A DNA stretch of 64,000 nt from Algoriphagus alkaliphilus (GTDB lineage Bacteria > Bacteroidota > Bacteroidia > Cytophagales > Cyclobacteriaceae), in assembly GCF_900103735.1 (NCBI RefSeq), contig NZ_FMXE01000006.1:146163-210162 (forward strand). Direction: 5' to 3'. Of the stretch, positions 45,416 through 55,584 are shown in pieces; the stretch's first letter is position 1; the number at the start of each line of letters is the position of its first letter. Made by a program: the position numbers and the translations under genes. The notes under the pieces were generated by a model. It was not told the DNA's origin. It ran no database searches and worked only from the letters and a program-made list of their open reading frames with translations.

Positions 45416-46288
45416 TTACCCTTCCTCAAAGCTTACTTCATTTTTCCTGAGAAACTCTTTGATCACCGAAACGTGAATGCATTCTCCTAAATGGATAAAT
45501 GCATAATCATTTACTTTTTTGACTTTACCATGGGCAATCACTTCTTTCTCTTCGATATCAAACCCCAAATACAAATGCTTTGTACGGCTTTGCATTCCTA
45601 CTATTCTACCTTCCGGATCAAATAAAGGACCACCACTTTGGCCCCGTAGACCCGGTGTGCTCATCTCTATTCCATATACTTTTCCGGCTTTATCTCCCAA
45701 AAATCGAGTCAGCATCCCTTCAATGGGAAAGCGGGGAGATCTGGGTTGACCAATTTTTGTCCACTCCAGGGTCTCTTTTTCTGTATTAAGTTGAAAGTTG
45801 GAAAACTCAGGAAATGGAAACCCCAATCGACAGAGCATCGCACCTGGCTGAGCACTTTGATCTTCTTTTAAAAAGAGTGGATTCCCGGAAATAGAAACCT
45901 TTTGAAATCCTTCAAATTTCAAAACTGCAAGGTCATATTCGGGATGAAGGAAAAAACGAATGTTGGAAATATGATCCACACAATCGACAAAGGTCACTTT
46001 CATCTCAGCAGTTTTTGACTCATCCAAGCCCATTCTTTTAGCCAAAGCCTTCTTCTGCCCAGTATTTAAGTTTTTGGATTCATTCTGATATTGCTCATAT
46101 TTTTTATTGATGGCGTCGGCTTGAGTAAGCCATTGAGCGACATGCTTGCAGGTCAAGGCCCATCCTTCCTGATTTACAAAAAAAAGTGTAGCAGCTCCCC
46201 GCTCGACTTTGGTGCTTCCGAAATTTCTTGAAATGGAATGAATTGCACGAGTAAATCCGGCGACTCGCTGTATGGCATTTACAAACAT
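45416..46288 (-). CDS. Trypsin-like serine protease without signal peptide
   Basis: A 290-residue S1-type protease. Probable catalytic triad: His in ALTCKHVAQW, Asp in HPEYDLAVLKFEG, Ser in TPGLRGQSGGPLFDPEGRIV. A helical insert lies between His and Asp (about residues 62-105, rich in Lys/Gln/Glu). I see no signal peptide and no PDZ domain, so it is not a DegP-type protease and may act in the cytosol. Substrate unknown. Confidence 0.83.
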   Translation of the reverse strand: MFVNAIQRVAGFTRAIHSISRNFGSTKVERGAATLFFVNQEGWALTCKHVAQWLTQADAINKKYEQYQNESKNLNTGQKKALAKRMGLDESKTAEMKVTFVDCVDHISNIRFFLHPEYDLAVLKFEGFQKVSISGNPLFLKEDQSAQPGAMLCRLGFPFPEFSNFQLNTEKETLEWTKIGQPRSPRFPIEGMLTRFLGDKAGKVYGIEMSTPGLRGQSGGPLFDPEGRIVGMQSRTKHLYLGFDIEEKEVIAHGKVKKVNDYAFIHLGECIHVSVIKEFLRKNEVSFEEG

Positions 46289-46426
46289 GGGCTAGCGTTA
46301 ATTGATTTTTAAACTCTTCTTTATTTCCCAAAGAATCAACTTTCAAATTGATTCTAAAAATATTTTAGCACGAAATCGATTGAAATTATCCAAATAGCAT
46401 TTGGATCTGTAACCACCTGCAAGAAG

Positions 46427-47546
<1,120 letters not shown>

Positions 47547-47550
47547 ATTA

Positions 47551-47580
47551 AAAAGCCTCGAAGAGATTCGGGGCTTTTTT
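47551..47580 (+). terminator. Rho-independent terminator after gap
   Basis: AAAAAGCCTCG and CGGGGCTTTTT form an 11-bp stem with one G-U pair, 5 bp after the stop. Confidence 0.88.
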
Positions 47581-47645
47581 GCTGCAGAAGGATTGAAATC
47601 GGCAACCAAATAGTTGTTGAAAAGTTACCATCTAAAAGATCCAAC

Positions 47646-48266
47646 ATGTACCTCCCTTTTTTCCCACTCAAACTCGTTGCCTTCCCGGGCGAAGAATTAA
47701 ACCTTCACATCTTCGAGCCAAGGTATCAGGAACTCCTAGCTGATGTAGAAGAGAATAAAACAAGTTTTGGTATTTGTGTTTTTACCAATCAACTGAGTGG
47801 TTATGGGACTGAAGTCATATTGGAAAAAATAAACAAGCGCTATGATGATGGTCGATTGGATATTCAGACGAGAGGATTGAGAGCATTCAAAATTTTGACC
47901 TTTGACAATCCAATGCGCGGTAAACTCTATTCGGGAGGAAAAGTGGACTTTCTCAAGGACGACCCAAAGATTACAGATGTACAGCATCATGAGTTTATTT
48001 TTTACCTGAAGGAGATGCTTCACCTGCTGAATTTTGAAGTGGAGTATGACCATCTTTTGGTCAATTCCTTCACCTTTGCCCATAAGGTTGGATTGCGATT
48101 GGAAGAAGAGCTAGAACTTCTTCAAATGGAATCAGAAAGTGAAAGAACGAATTTTTTAATAAATCACTTCAAGCGAATGATCCCAGTAATAAAAGCAGTG
48201 GAAAGCGCTAAAGAAAAAATTAAGTTAAATGGACACCACAAGTATTTAGACCCCTTGAATTTTTAA
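47646..48266 (+). CDS. Lon-substrate-binding-domain protein
   Basis: A 206-residue cytosolic protein consisting only of the LON N-terminal (substrate-binding) domain: YLPFFPLKLVAFPGEELNLH, HIFEPRYQELLADV, DIQTRGLRAFKIL. No ATPase or protease domain is present. Such stand-alone domains are common, and their function is not established. Confidence 0.85.
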   Translation: MYLPFFPLKLVAFPGEELNLHIFEPRYQELLADVEENKTSFGICVFTNQLSGYGTEVILEKINKRYDDGRLDIQTRGLRAFKILTFDNPMRGKLYSGGKVDFLKDDPKITDVQHHEFIFYLKEMLHLLNFEVEYDHLLVNSFTFAHKVGLRLEEELELLQMESESERTNFLINHFKRMIPVIKAVESAKEKIKLNGHHKYLDPLNF

Positions 48267-48306
48267 TGTAAAATAAGAAAAGCAGACCATTTCTAGTCTG
48301 CTTTAG

Positions 48307-48379
48307 TGATCCCGCTGGGATTCGAACCCAGGACCCATACATTAAAAGTGTATTGCTCTACCAGCTGAGCTACAGAATC
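48307..48379 (-). tRNA. tRNA-Lys (UUU anticodon), copy 1
   Basis: 73 nt. Acceptor GATTCTG pairs with CGGGATC, with discriminator A. The anticodon loop CTTTTAA has TTT; the T-loop TTCGAAT is intact. CCA not encoded. Identical to the copy at 48683-48755. Confidence 0.95.
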
Positions 48380-48428
48380 ATATTTTAATTAAACAAAAAA
48401 GCGGAACGAATTCCGCTCATTTCTTTTG

Positions 48429-48502
48429 TGATCCGCTTAGGATTCGAACCTAAGACCTACTGCTTAGAAGGCAGTTGCTCTATCCAGCTGAGCTAGCGGA
48501 CC
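48429..48502 (-). tRNA. tRNA-Arg (UCU anticodon)
   Basis: 74 nt. Acceptor GGTCCGC pairs with GCGGATC, with discriminator A. The anticodon loop CTTCTAA has TCT. It is second in a leftward run of four tRNA genes if read from the left edge. Confidence 0.95.
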
Positions 48503-48531
48503 AGGATAACTACTTCTAGTTATTAATTAAG

Positions 48532-48605
48532 TCGGGGTGGCAGGATTCGAACCTACGACCTCCACATCCCAAATGTGGCGCGATACCGGGCTACGCTACA
48601 CCCCG
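48532..48605 (-). tRNA. tRNA-Pro (UGG anticodon)
   Basis: 74 nt. Acceptor CGGGGTG pairs with CACCCCG, with discriminator A. The anticodon loop TTTGGGA has TGG. Confidence 0.95.
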
Positions 48606-48682
48606 AAGACTTTTTTTTCTTACTTACTTCCAACCAGTTTGTTAACTCACTGAGAATTTTAACTCCTTGCGAATTAAAATTG

Positions 48683-48755
48683 TGATCCCGCTGGGATTCG
48701 AACCCAGGACCCATACATTAAAAGTGTATTGCTCTACCAGCTGAGCTACAGAATC
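48683..48755 (-). tRNA. tRNA-Lys (UUU anticodon), copy 2
   Basis: 73 nt, identical to copy 1. It is the first gene of the leftward tRNA run. TAAATTTG on the minus strand at 48855-48862 could be the -7 element. Confidence 0.95.
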
Positions 48756-48878
48756 ATTTATTTCACAAATTGAAAACTTCTTTTAGCTTTCTTAAATCTT
48801 CCAAATTGACTAATCAGACTTGCTTTTTGCCAGATCAATACCGTAATTGGACTGCAAATTTATGACTCTGAATTCTAA

Positions 48879-49604
48879 ATGCCAAGCCTCAATTCAATCT
48901 TTCTGACAAAACTTTCCATATTTTTTTTCGTGTTCCTACAAAGTATTCATTGTCAGGCCAATGTACCGCAACTTTTGGTCGCAGATTCTTTGTTCGCACA
49001 GAGAAGTTATAAGGAAGCGCTGGAAATTTATCAAACAAACTACCAATTGGGTATCTATTCACCTTCGATGTTACTCAAAATGGCATTTATCACCGAGGGA
49101 ATCGGAGATAAAGAAAACGCTACGCTTTACCTCAGCAAGTTCTATGATCTCAGCCCCAATCCACAAACCATAACAAAAATAAAGAGCTTAACGGGCCAAA
49201 CCGAATTGATAGGATACGAAGTGAGTGACGGAATGAGATTCGTACTTTTTCTTGTGGAGTTCAAGGAAATAATCGTCGGTGCATTAACCTTGATTTTGAT
49301 TATTTCTTTGATATTCCTCTGGTCAAAAGGGAACAAACTGACAGAAGCCAGATTTTATTGGCCATCCGTTCTGTTGATAACTTTGATTTTTGCTACCAAC
49401 AATTTTCTGAAGGCTCAAAATGCAGCTTTAGTAACAAAAAGTCCGACTTTAATTGTTTCTAAACCAAGTGCCGGAGGCGAATTGGTTGATTTGGTAGAAC
49501 CGGGACATCGCGTAAAAATCAAATCATCCAAGGACATCTGGTATGAGGTAGAATGGAAAGAAAAGATTGCATACATACGCAAAGACAACGTGACTAGACT
49601 TTAA
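48879..49604 (+). CDS. BatE-like membrane protein with TPR and SH3 parts
   Basis: A 241-residue protein. Signal peptide or anchor about residues 1-26, then TPR-like helices (about 32-100; ADSLFAQRSYKEALEIYQ), two membrane segments (about 132-150 and 162-178), and a C-terminal SH3-like beta domain (about 190-241; VEPGHRVKIKSSKDIWYEVE). This order is that of BatE, from the Bacteroidota aerotolerance (bat) operon, but no other bat gene is nearby. The role is uncertain. Confidence 0.75.
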   Translation: MPSLNSIFLTKLSIFFFVFLQSIHCQANVPQLLVADSLFAQRSYKEALEIYQTNYQLGIYSPSMLLKMAFITEGIGDKENATLYLSKFYDLSPNPQTITKIKSLTGQTELIGYEVSDGMRFVLFLVEFKEIIVGALTLILIISLIFLWSKGNKLTEARFYWPSVLLITLIFATNNFLKAQNAALVTKSPTLIVSKPSAGGELVDLVEPGHRVKIKSSKDIWYEVEWKEKIAYIRKDNVTRL

Positions 49605-49631
49605 ACTTCCGATTCAATCAACCAGAAAACT

Positions 49632-49659
49632 AAAAAGCCCCGAGAATCTCGAGGCTTTT
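49632..49659. terminator. Bidirectional terminator
   Basis: AAAAGCC(C)CGAGA and TCTCG(A)GGCTTTT pair around a single A. It lies between convergent genes. Confidence 0.82.
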
Positions 49660-49663
49660 GGCG

Positions 49664-50404
49664 TTATAAGTTTTTGATTTGAAGATTTCGGTAGTGGACT
49701 ACATCTCCATGATCTTGGAGGGCTATTTTTCCCTTTTTGTACTTCCCGAATCCAGGCATATCCTTGAACTTACTTTTCGCAATCAAAGCATCCCATTCAG
49801 GTGTCCAAAGAGACGTAGACACGATAGTCACTCCATTGAGGACCAAATCTAGTTTGGCTTGATTGACTATAATCTCAGCCTGATTCCATTCGCCGACAGG
49901 CTTTACTGTTTCCTGACTGCTTACAATCAAATCATAAAGATCACCCGCGCGGTGGCTGATGATCTTGGCATCAGGATGTCCATTGTTATCCAAAACCTGC
50001 ATTTCAGGCCCTGTTTGCCACGGATATTGATATTGCGGAGATTCGTGGACTAAGAAGATTACTCCACTGTTTCCATTTGGCGCAATTTTCCATTCATACT
50101 TAAAGTGGAAATTTTCAAACTCTTCATTTGTAATAATGTCACCACCATCACCGGTCTGCCAACCATCTTTATTGGCAGCGTCAAGAAAAAGTGCTCCATT
50201 TTCAATTTTCCAGGCCTTTCCTACTTCACCTCCTCCATATTTTGACCACCCGTTAAATGTCTGGCCATCGAATAGTGATATCCATTCCTCAGTAGGTGCT
50301 CCCATCGCTACAGAATCCGCACTCGAGGATTCTTCAGATTTAGGTGCGGAACAGGCGGCAAGAAGTCCTGCCGCTGCCCACATTGCCAAATAGCTCTTCC
50401 TCAT
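49664..50404 (-). CDS. DUF1080 lipoprotein, 3-keto-disaccharide hydrolase family
   Basis: A 246-residue exported protein. Lipoprotein signal (lipobox LLAAC), Ser-rich spacer, then one DUF1080 beta-sandwich domain: EWISLFDGQTFNGWSKYGGG, DIITNEEFENFHFKYEWKI, NGNSGVIFLVHESP, and the C-terminal GKIALQDHGDVVHYRNLQI. DUF1080 proteins are now known to include hydrolases of 3-keto-glycosides. It is the third gene of a leftward run with a TIM-barrel protein and a cytochrome, and the GMC oxidoreductase genes lie opposite, so a role in 3-keto sugar release is likely. Confidence 0.85.
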   Translation of the reverse strand: MRKSYLAMWAAAGLLAACSAPKSEESSSADSVAMGAPTEEWISLFDGQTFNGWSKYGGGEVGKAWKIENGALFLDAANKDGWQTGDGGDIITNEEFENFHFKYEWKIAPNGNSGVIFLVHESPQYQYPWQTGPEMQVLDNNGHPDAKIISHRAGDLYDLIVSSQETVKPVGEWNQAEIIVNQAKLDLVLNGVTIVSTSLWTPEWDALIAKSKFKDMPGFGKYKKGKIALQDHGDVVHYRNLQIKNL

Positions 50405-50407
50405 GGG

Positions 50408-50827
50408 TTATTTTTTAAGGAGAAGAACGTATCGAATCATATCTTTAGCGTCTTCTTCACTTAGTCCCGGATGCGCTGGCATTGGAACTTCTCCCCAAAC
50501 GCCCACTCCCCCTTGAATTATTTTTGTTGCAAGCAAAGTCACGTTTGCTTCGGTATTTTCGTACTTCTCCGCTACCTCTGCGTAAGAAGGTCCTACAATT
50601 TTCCGTGCTACCATATGACAAGAAGTACAGTCTGAGGCTTTTACCTTTTCCAATCCTTTGATATAAATCGGATCATTTTGGTATTTCTCTTCCAGACTCA
50701 TTTCTTTTGCTGGTGCAGCTGCAACAGGCTCCGCAGTTGTTTGGGCTGCCTTCTCTCCTCCTCCACATGCAAAGGTCAACCCGGCCAATGCAATCAGTCC
50801 CACGTTCAATAAATTGTTGATTTTCAT
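50408..50827 (-). CDS. c-type cytochrome lipoprotein
   Basis: A 139-residue exported mono-heme cytochrome. Lipoprotein signal ends LTFACGGG. The heme motif is CTSCH at about residues 63-67 and the distal Met is in GEVPMPAHPGLSEED. The fold is class I, c551/c552-like. It lies 3 bp upstream of the DUF1080 gene. It could accept electrons from the GMC/subunit-3 dehydrogenase encoded across the locus; that partnership is inferred. Confidence 0.9.
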   Translation of the reverse strand: MKINNLLNVGLIALAGLTFACGGGEKAAQTTAEPVAAAPAKEMSLEEKYQNDPIYIKGLEKVKASDCTSCHMVARKIVGPSYAEVAEKYENTEANVTLLATKIIQGGVGVWGEVPMPAHPGLSEEDAKDMIRYVLLLKK

Positions 50828-50851
50828 TTTTAAGTAGTTGTTTTAATTTAA

Positions 50852-51904
50852 TCAGATTCCCAATATTTTTTTGTTGAATGCTTCATCAGCTCCAGTTCCC
50901 GCAAAATCATCAAACGCCTTTTCGGTTACTCTTATGATATGACTTTCGATGAAAGGTGCTCCTTCTGCCGCACCTTGTTCAGGATGCTTGATTGCACACT
51001 CCCACTCTAAGACTGCCCATCCGCTGTAATCATACTGCGAAAGTTTGCTAAATATACCAGCAAAATCAACCTGTCCATCACCAAGGGAACGGAATCTTCC
51101 GGCACGTTCCACCCAACCCTGAAACCCACCATATACGCCCTGCTTTCCGGTGGGGTTAAACTCAGCGTCTTTTACATGGAACATTTTGATCCGGTCGTGA
51201 TAGAAATCAATAAACTGGAGATAATCCAAACATTGAAGTACAAAATGGCTTGGGTCATAAAGGATATTTGCCCGCTTATGCCCGCCTACTTTTTCAAGAA
51301 ACATCTCGAATGTAATGCCATCATGTAAATCTTCACCTGGGTGAAGTTCGTAGCAAACGTCTACCCCATAAGAGTCGAATTCATTCAAAATCGGTAGCCA
51401 TCTTTTTGCCAATTCGGTAAAACCTGTCTCTACCAATCCCGCAGGTCGTTGTGGCCAAGGATATACCGTATGCCACATTAATGCACCTGAGAATGTCGCA
51501 TGCGCTGTTAAACCAAGGTTTGCAGAAGCTTTAGCAGCATATTTTAACTGCTGAGTGGCCCATGCTGATTTTCCTTTCAGGTCACCTTTTAAATTCGCAG
51601 GAGCAAAACCGTCGAATAGCTCGTTGTAGGCAGGATGTACGGCCACAAGCTGACCTTGCAAATGGGTTGAAAGTTCAGAAATTTCCATTCCTGCATCTTC
51701 CACGACTCCTTTTATTTCGTCCGCGTAAGTTTTGCTTTCGGCTGCTTTTTGGAGGTCAATTAACCTGCCGTCCCAGCTTGGAATCTGTACTGCCTTGTAG
51801 CCCAAATCAGCCATGTAATTGCTGATATTTTTCAAATTGTTAAAAGGGGTCTTGTCATCGGCAAATTGAGCCAAAAAGATTGCCGGACCTTTGATAGTTT
51901 TCAT
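50852..51904 (-). CDS. Sugar phosphate isomerase/epimerase-like TIM-barrel protein
   Basis: A 350-residue AP_endonuc_2/xylose-isomerase-like protein without signal peptide. I start it at ATG 51904 (MKTIKGPAIFLAQF); the frame runs to 51976 but without family sequence. Metal-site blocks: CYELHPGEDLHDG, ILYDPSHFVLQCLDY, IKMFHVKDAEFNP, WAVLEWECAIKHPEQ. These proteins isomerise or epimerise sugars or keto-sugars through a bound metal. It leads the leftward run to the cytochrome gene. Confidence 0.87.
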   Translation of the reverse strand: MKTIKGPAIFLAQFADDKTPFNNLKNISNYMADLGYKAVQIPSWDGRLIDLQKAAESKTYADEIKGVVEDAGMEISELSTHLQGQLVAVHPAYNELFDGFAPANLKGDLKGKSAWATQQLKYAAKASANLGLTAHATFSGALMWHTVYPWPQRPAGLVETGFTELAKRWLPILNEFDSYGVDVCYELHPGEDLHDGITFEMFLEKVGGHKRANILYDPSHFVLQCLDYLQFIDFYHDRIKMFHVKDAEFNPTGKQGVYGGFQGWVERAGRFRSLGDGQVDFAGIFSKLSQYDYSGWAVLEWECAIKHPEQGAAEGAPFIESHIIRVTEKAFDDFAGTGADEAFNKKILGI

Positions 51905-52027
51905 ATGATTATAATTTGTTTTTAATGGCCATATGGAATCTCGCTTAGTTGATAATCTCATAACGATGAGAATCATCCTTCATGCTCGATTTCATAGGAT
52001 TTACTGGGTTTGAGTTTTAAGCAAGAA

Positions 52028-53197
52028 TTATTTCTCTACTATAAATGGCGTCCATTTCAAGTCGGACTTAGTACTTTGTAATACATGATCGATAAAGGCC
52101 ATTCCCCGAATGCCATCCTCGATTCCCGGATAATCTTCCCACTCCCACTTAGGTTTTTCTCCTGCTCGGTCCGCATAGATACATCTGGCAAAATTGCGGT
52201 AAAGATTTGCAAATGCCTCAATGTACCCCTCCGGATGTCCTGCCGGAGTTCGGGTGTTTTCTTGGGCAAGAGAGCCTAAATATCCTGTGCCTGCTCTATA
52301 AATTCTTGCAGGCTCATTAGGAAAACGAACGGTCAGGGAATTATTGAGCTCTTGCTCCCATTCCAACCCCCCTTTTTCTCCATAAACCCGGACTTTGAGG
52401 TTGTTTTCGCAGCCTGTATCAGTCTGGGAAGCCATTAGGACACCTGAAGCGCCATTTTCAAATCGAAGCAAAACCACTCCGTCATCATCAATCGGTCTTC
52501 CTTCAATCTTGATGTAAAGGTCCGCACACACTTGCGATACTTTTTCACCGGTGATATACTCTGCCATGTGAAAAGCATGGGTTCCAATATCACCCATACA
52601 TCCAGCCAAGCCATTTCTGGCAGGATCTGTTCGCCATTCTGCTTGTTTATTATTTTCCGTTTCCAAAAGCTTATATAACCAACCCTGAGGGTATTCGACA
52701 TAGACTTTTCGGACTTTTCCGATTTCTCCATTAGCGATCATCTGCTTTGCTTGCTTGATCATCGGATAACCGGAATAAGTATGCGTGAGTAAAAACCGCG
52801 GGGTTGAGTTTTTAACAATATGATAGAGCGCTTTGGCTTCTTGATAATTCAAGGTCAAAGGTTTGTCCAGAGCGACATGAAAACCATATTTCAAGGCTTT
52901 TACGGTCGGATCAAAATGTACATTGTTTGGGGTGACAATCGCAACCACGTCCATCCGCTCACCTTCAGGAAGCTTGGATTCTTTTTCGTACATCTCATCA
53001 TAGGATCCATATACTCTGGAAGGATCGAGCATGAGCTCCTCACCACGTTGTTTGGATTTGGCCGGATTGGAGCTGAAAGCACCACAAACGAGATCAAACA
53101 TCCCATCCATCAAAGCGCCATTGAGGTGGATCGCTCCGATAAAGGACCCCGGTCCTCCGCCTACAAGTCCGAGTTTCAGTTTTTTAGCTGTTGACAT
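52028..53197 (-). CDS. Gfo/Idh/MocA family oxidoreductase
   Basis: A 389-residue cytosolic NAD(P)-dependent sugar dehydrogenase. Rossmann start LGLVGGGPGSFIGAIHLNGA; cofactor and active-site Lys in HVALDKPLTLNYQEAKAL (the EKP-like motif reads DKP); GGCMGDIGTHAFHMAEYITG supplies His/Asp of the active site. In 3-keto sugar pathways such enzymes reduce or oxidise at C3. Here it heads the leftward group, 123 bp before the isomerase gene. Confidence 0.92.
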   Translation of the reverse strand: MSTAKKLKLGLVGGGPGSFIGAIHLNGALMDGMFDLVCGAFSSNPAKSKQRGEELMLDPSRVYGSYDEMYEKESKLPEGERMDVVAIVTPNNVHFDPTVKALKYGFHVALDKPLTLNYQEAKALYHIVKNSTPRFLLTHTYSGYPMIKQAKQMIANGEIGKVRKVYVEYPQGWLYKLLETENNKQAEWRTDPARNGLAGCMGDIGTHAFHMAEYITGEKVSQVCADLYIKIEGRPIDDDGVVLLRFENGASGVLMASQTDTGCENNLKVRVYGEKGGLEWEQELNNSLTVRFPNEPARIYRAGTGYLGSLAQENTRTPAGHPEGYIEAFANLYRNFARCIYADRAGEKPKWEWEDYPGIEDGIRGMAFIDHVLQSTKSDLKWTPFIVEK

Positions 53198-53442
53198 TGG
53201 TCAAAAGATTAGTTTATTAGGTTATTTTGAGTTGGAAATAATTTCTAAATGGGAATTTCGAGGTTCCTCAGCGCTGGAAAGCCAGAATATGACAAATTGC
53301 ATCATTGGGTTATGAACGGCTTGGGCAAAACTTTTTAGCTCCTTTTTTCAGAATCTCAAAGGAGATGCTTAAAATACGGCAAAAAGCCCAAATTCTAAAT
53401 TTCAAATCTTAATTTCCATATTTAAACCCAATTTAATCGCCT

Positions 53443-54669
53443 ATGAATTTCCCCACTAAGTTTCGACTTTCTCTGATGATGTTTATGGAGTTTTTTGTTT
53501 GGGGATCCTGGTATGTTACGATGGGGACTTTTCTTGGAAACAACCTTCAGGCAAAAGATCAGGATATTTCGCTGGCATTTTCCACCCAATCATTTGGTGC
53601 TATCATCGCTCCTTTTATCGTAGGCTTAATCGCAGATCGCTATTTCCATGCACAACGGATTCTGGGGGTAATCCATTTGATCGGGGCTGTCTTGATGTAT
53701 TTACTTTATTCAGCAACAAATTTTTCGGGATTTTTCCCTGTATTGTTGGCCTACATGATCCTTTTCATGCCAACACTTGCCTTGGTCAATGCGATTTCAT
53801 TCAATCAGATGAAAGATCCGGCCAAGGAATTTTCTATTATCAGAATATGGGGAACGATTGGTTGGATTGCAGCCGGGTTACTGGTTTCCTATTTGGCATG
53901 GGACAGTCAGGCCGGGCTGGCAAGTGGTCTGTTGAAAAACACTTGGGTCATGGCTGCAGCCGTTTCTTTGATTCTTGGAATATACAGCTTCACTTTACCC
54001 TCCACCCCACCAAGAGCAAAATCCACAGGAGGGTTTAAGCTTTCAGAGATTTTGGGTTTGGATGCACTTTCTCTATTAAAGGACAGAAATTTTGCGATTT
54101 TCTTTCTTTCCTCCATTTTGATCTGTATTCCTCTGGCATTTTATTACCAGAATGCCAGTCCTTTTTTGACTGAAATCGGCGTTGAAAATTCAACCGGAAA
54201 AATGGCTTTAGGGCAGGTATCAGAAGTGTTGTTTTTACTGGCCTTACCCCTATTCTTATCTCGATTTGGATTCAAAAAAACCCTGATCGTGGCCATGTTG
54301 GCATGGGCAATCAGGTATGTATTCTTCGCATTTGGTGATGAAGACTCGGGGGTTTGGATGCTGTTGGTAGGAATTGTGCTCCATGGAGTTTGCTATGATT
54401 TCTTTTTCGTGAGCGGACAGATCTACACGGATTCCCATGCCGGAGAAAAATTCAAGTCATCTGCTCAGGGACTTATCACGCTGGCCACCTACGGCATTGG
54501 GATGCTAATTGGCTTCTGGGCGGCCGGTCAAATCTCCAATTACTACCTTGCTGAGACCGGTCTTCACTTCTGGAAGTCAATTTGGTTGATTCCTGCTGGT
54601 ATTTCCGTTCTGGTTTTACTATTTTTCATTTCTTTTTTCAAAGAAGAAAAAGTCAAGCCTCACCTTTAA
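53443..54669 (+). CDS. MFS permease, nucleoside:H+ symporter (NupG) type
   Basis: A 408-residue inner-membrane transporter with about 12 membrane segments. It starts FRLSLMMFMEFFVWGSWYVT, a block typical of the NupG/XapB-like group in Bacteroidota, and includes FNQMKDPAKEFSIIRIWGTI and FFVSGQIYTDSHAG. It opens the rightward half of the sugar locus, 13 bp before a TIM-barrel gene, so a sugar or sugar derivative is a more likely substrate than a nucleoside. Confidence 0.88.
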   Translation: MNFPTKFRLSLMMFMEFFVWGSWYVTMGTFLGNNLQAKDQDISLAFSTQSFGAIIAPFIVGLIADRYFHAQRILGVIHLIGAVLMYLLYSATNFSGFFPVLLAYMILFMPTLALVNAISFNQMKDPAKEFSIIRIWGTIGWIAAGLLVSYLAWDSQAGLASGLLKNTWVMAAAVSLILGIYSFTLPSTPPRAKSTGGFKLSEILGLDALSLLKDRNFAIFFLSSILICIPLAFYYQNASPFLTEIGVENSTGKMALGQVSEVLFLLALPLFLSRFGFKKTLIVAMLAWAIRYVFFAFGDEDSGVWMLLVGIVLHGVCYDFFFVSGQIYTDSHAGEKFKSSAQGLITLATYGIGMLIGFWAAGQISNYYLAETGLHFWKSIWLIPAGISVLVLLFFISFFKEEKVKPHL

Positions 54670-54682
54670 ACCCAAAACACCA

Positions 54683-55558
54683 ATGAATTTCGATTCAAGT
54701 AGAAGGTCTTCCTTCAAAAAAATGATCCTCGGAGGAGCCGCAATGGGAACATTGGCATCTTTCGACTGGAAAGAAGGCAATGCTCCCCTCCAACTCAAAG
54801 GAAATATCAACCACGGCGTCTGTGCCTGGACTATGCCCTCACTCAACTTGGATGAGCTTTGCGTAGCTATTAAAAAAATAGGCTTTAATGCCATCGACTT
54901 GGTTGGCCCTAAAGGTTGGGATACGCTGAAAACTCACGGTGTGGAATGTTCGATGTGCAATGGTGCAGAATTGGGAATTCCCAAAGGCTGGAATGATCCG
55001 CAGTACCACGAGCAACTCATAAAAAACTACACTGAGCTGATCCCCGAAGTAGCCAAGTACGGATATAAAAACCTGATTTGCTTCTCTGGAAACCGGAACG
55101 GGATGGACGATGAAGTCGGGATGAAAAACTGCTCAGAAGGATTGAAAAAAATTATGGCCTTAGCAGAGAGACACGGCGTGATCATACAGATGGAATTGCT
55201 CAATAGCAAAGTAAATCACAAAGATTACATGTGTGATCTATCTGCTTGGGGAGTAGAACTTTGTAAAATTGTAGGGAGCGAAAACTTCAAGTTGCTATAT
55301 GATATCTATCACATGCAGATAGACGAGGGTGATATCATCCGAACCATCCAAACAAACCATCAATATTTCGGTCATTATCATACAGCCGGCAATCCCGGTA
55401 GAAATGAGCTGGATGAAAATCAGGAGATCAACTATCCTGCTGTCATGAGGGCCATTGTAGCCACTGGCTATAAAGGGTATGTTTCACATGAATTCATCCC
55501 GAAATCTGAAGACAAAATCGCCGCGCTGGCTCAGGCAGTCCAGGTCTGTGACGTGTAA
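54683..55558 (+). CDS. Hydroxypyruvate-isomerase-like TIM-barrel protein, Tat-type signal
   Basis: A 291-residue exported protein. The twin-arginine-like start (SSRRSSFKKMILGGAAMG) is followed by an AP_endonuc_2 barrel: VCAWTMPSLNLDELCVAI, VIIQMELLNSKVNHKDY, FKLLYDIYHMQIDEGDI, FGHYHTAGNPGRNELD, GYVSHEFIPK. The Glu/Asp/His/Glu metal set resembles hydroxypyruvate isomerase (Hyi). With the Tat signal it probably acts in the periplasm on an oxidised sugar. Confidence 0.86.
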   Translation: MNFDSSRRSSFKKMILGGAAMGTLASFDWKEGNAPLQLKGNINHGVCAWTMPSLNLDELCVAIKKIGFNAIDLVGPKGWDTLKTHGVECSMCNGAELGIPKGWNDPQYHEQLIKNYTELIPEVAKYGYKNLICFSGNRNGMDDEVGMKNCSEGLKKIMALAERHGVIIQMELLNSKVNHKDYMCDLSAWGVELCKIVGSENFKLLYDIYHMQIDEGDIIRTIQTNHQYFGHYHTAGNPGRNELDENQEINYPAVMRAIVATGYKGYVSHEFIPKSEDKIAALAQAVQVCDV

Positions 55559-55584
55559 TTTATTAAACCAAAAATACCATACCT

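Noticed and set aside
53499..54038. 179-residue plus-strand frame
   Set aside because: An out-of-frame shadow of the MFS permease; Cys/Arg/Ser-rich and without membrane pattern.
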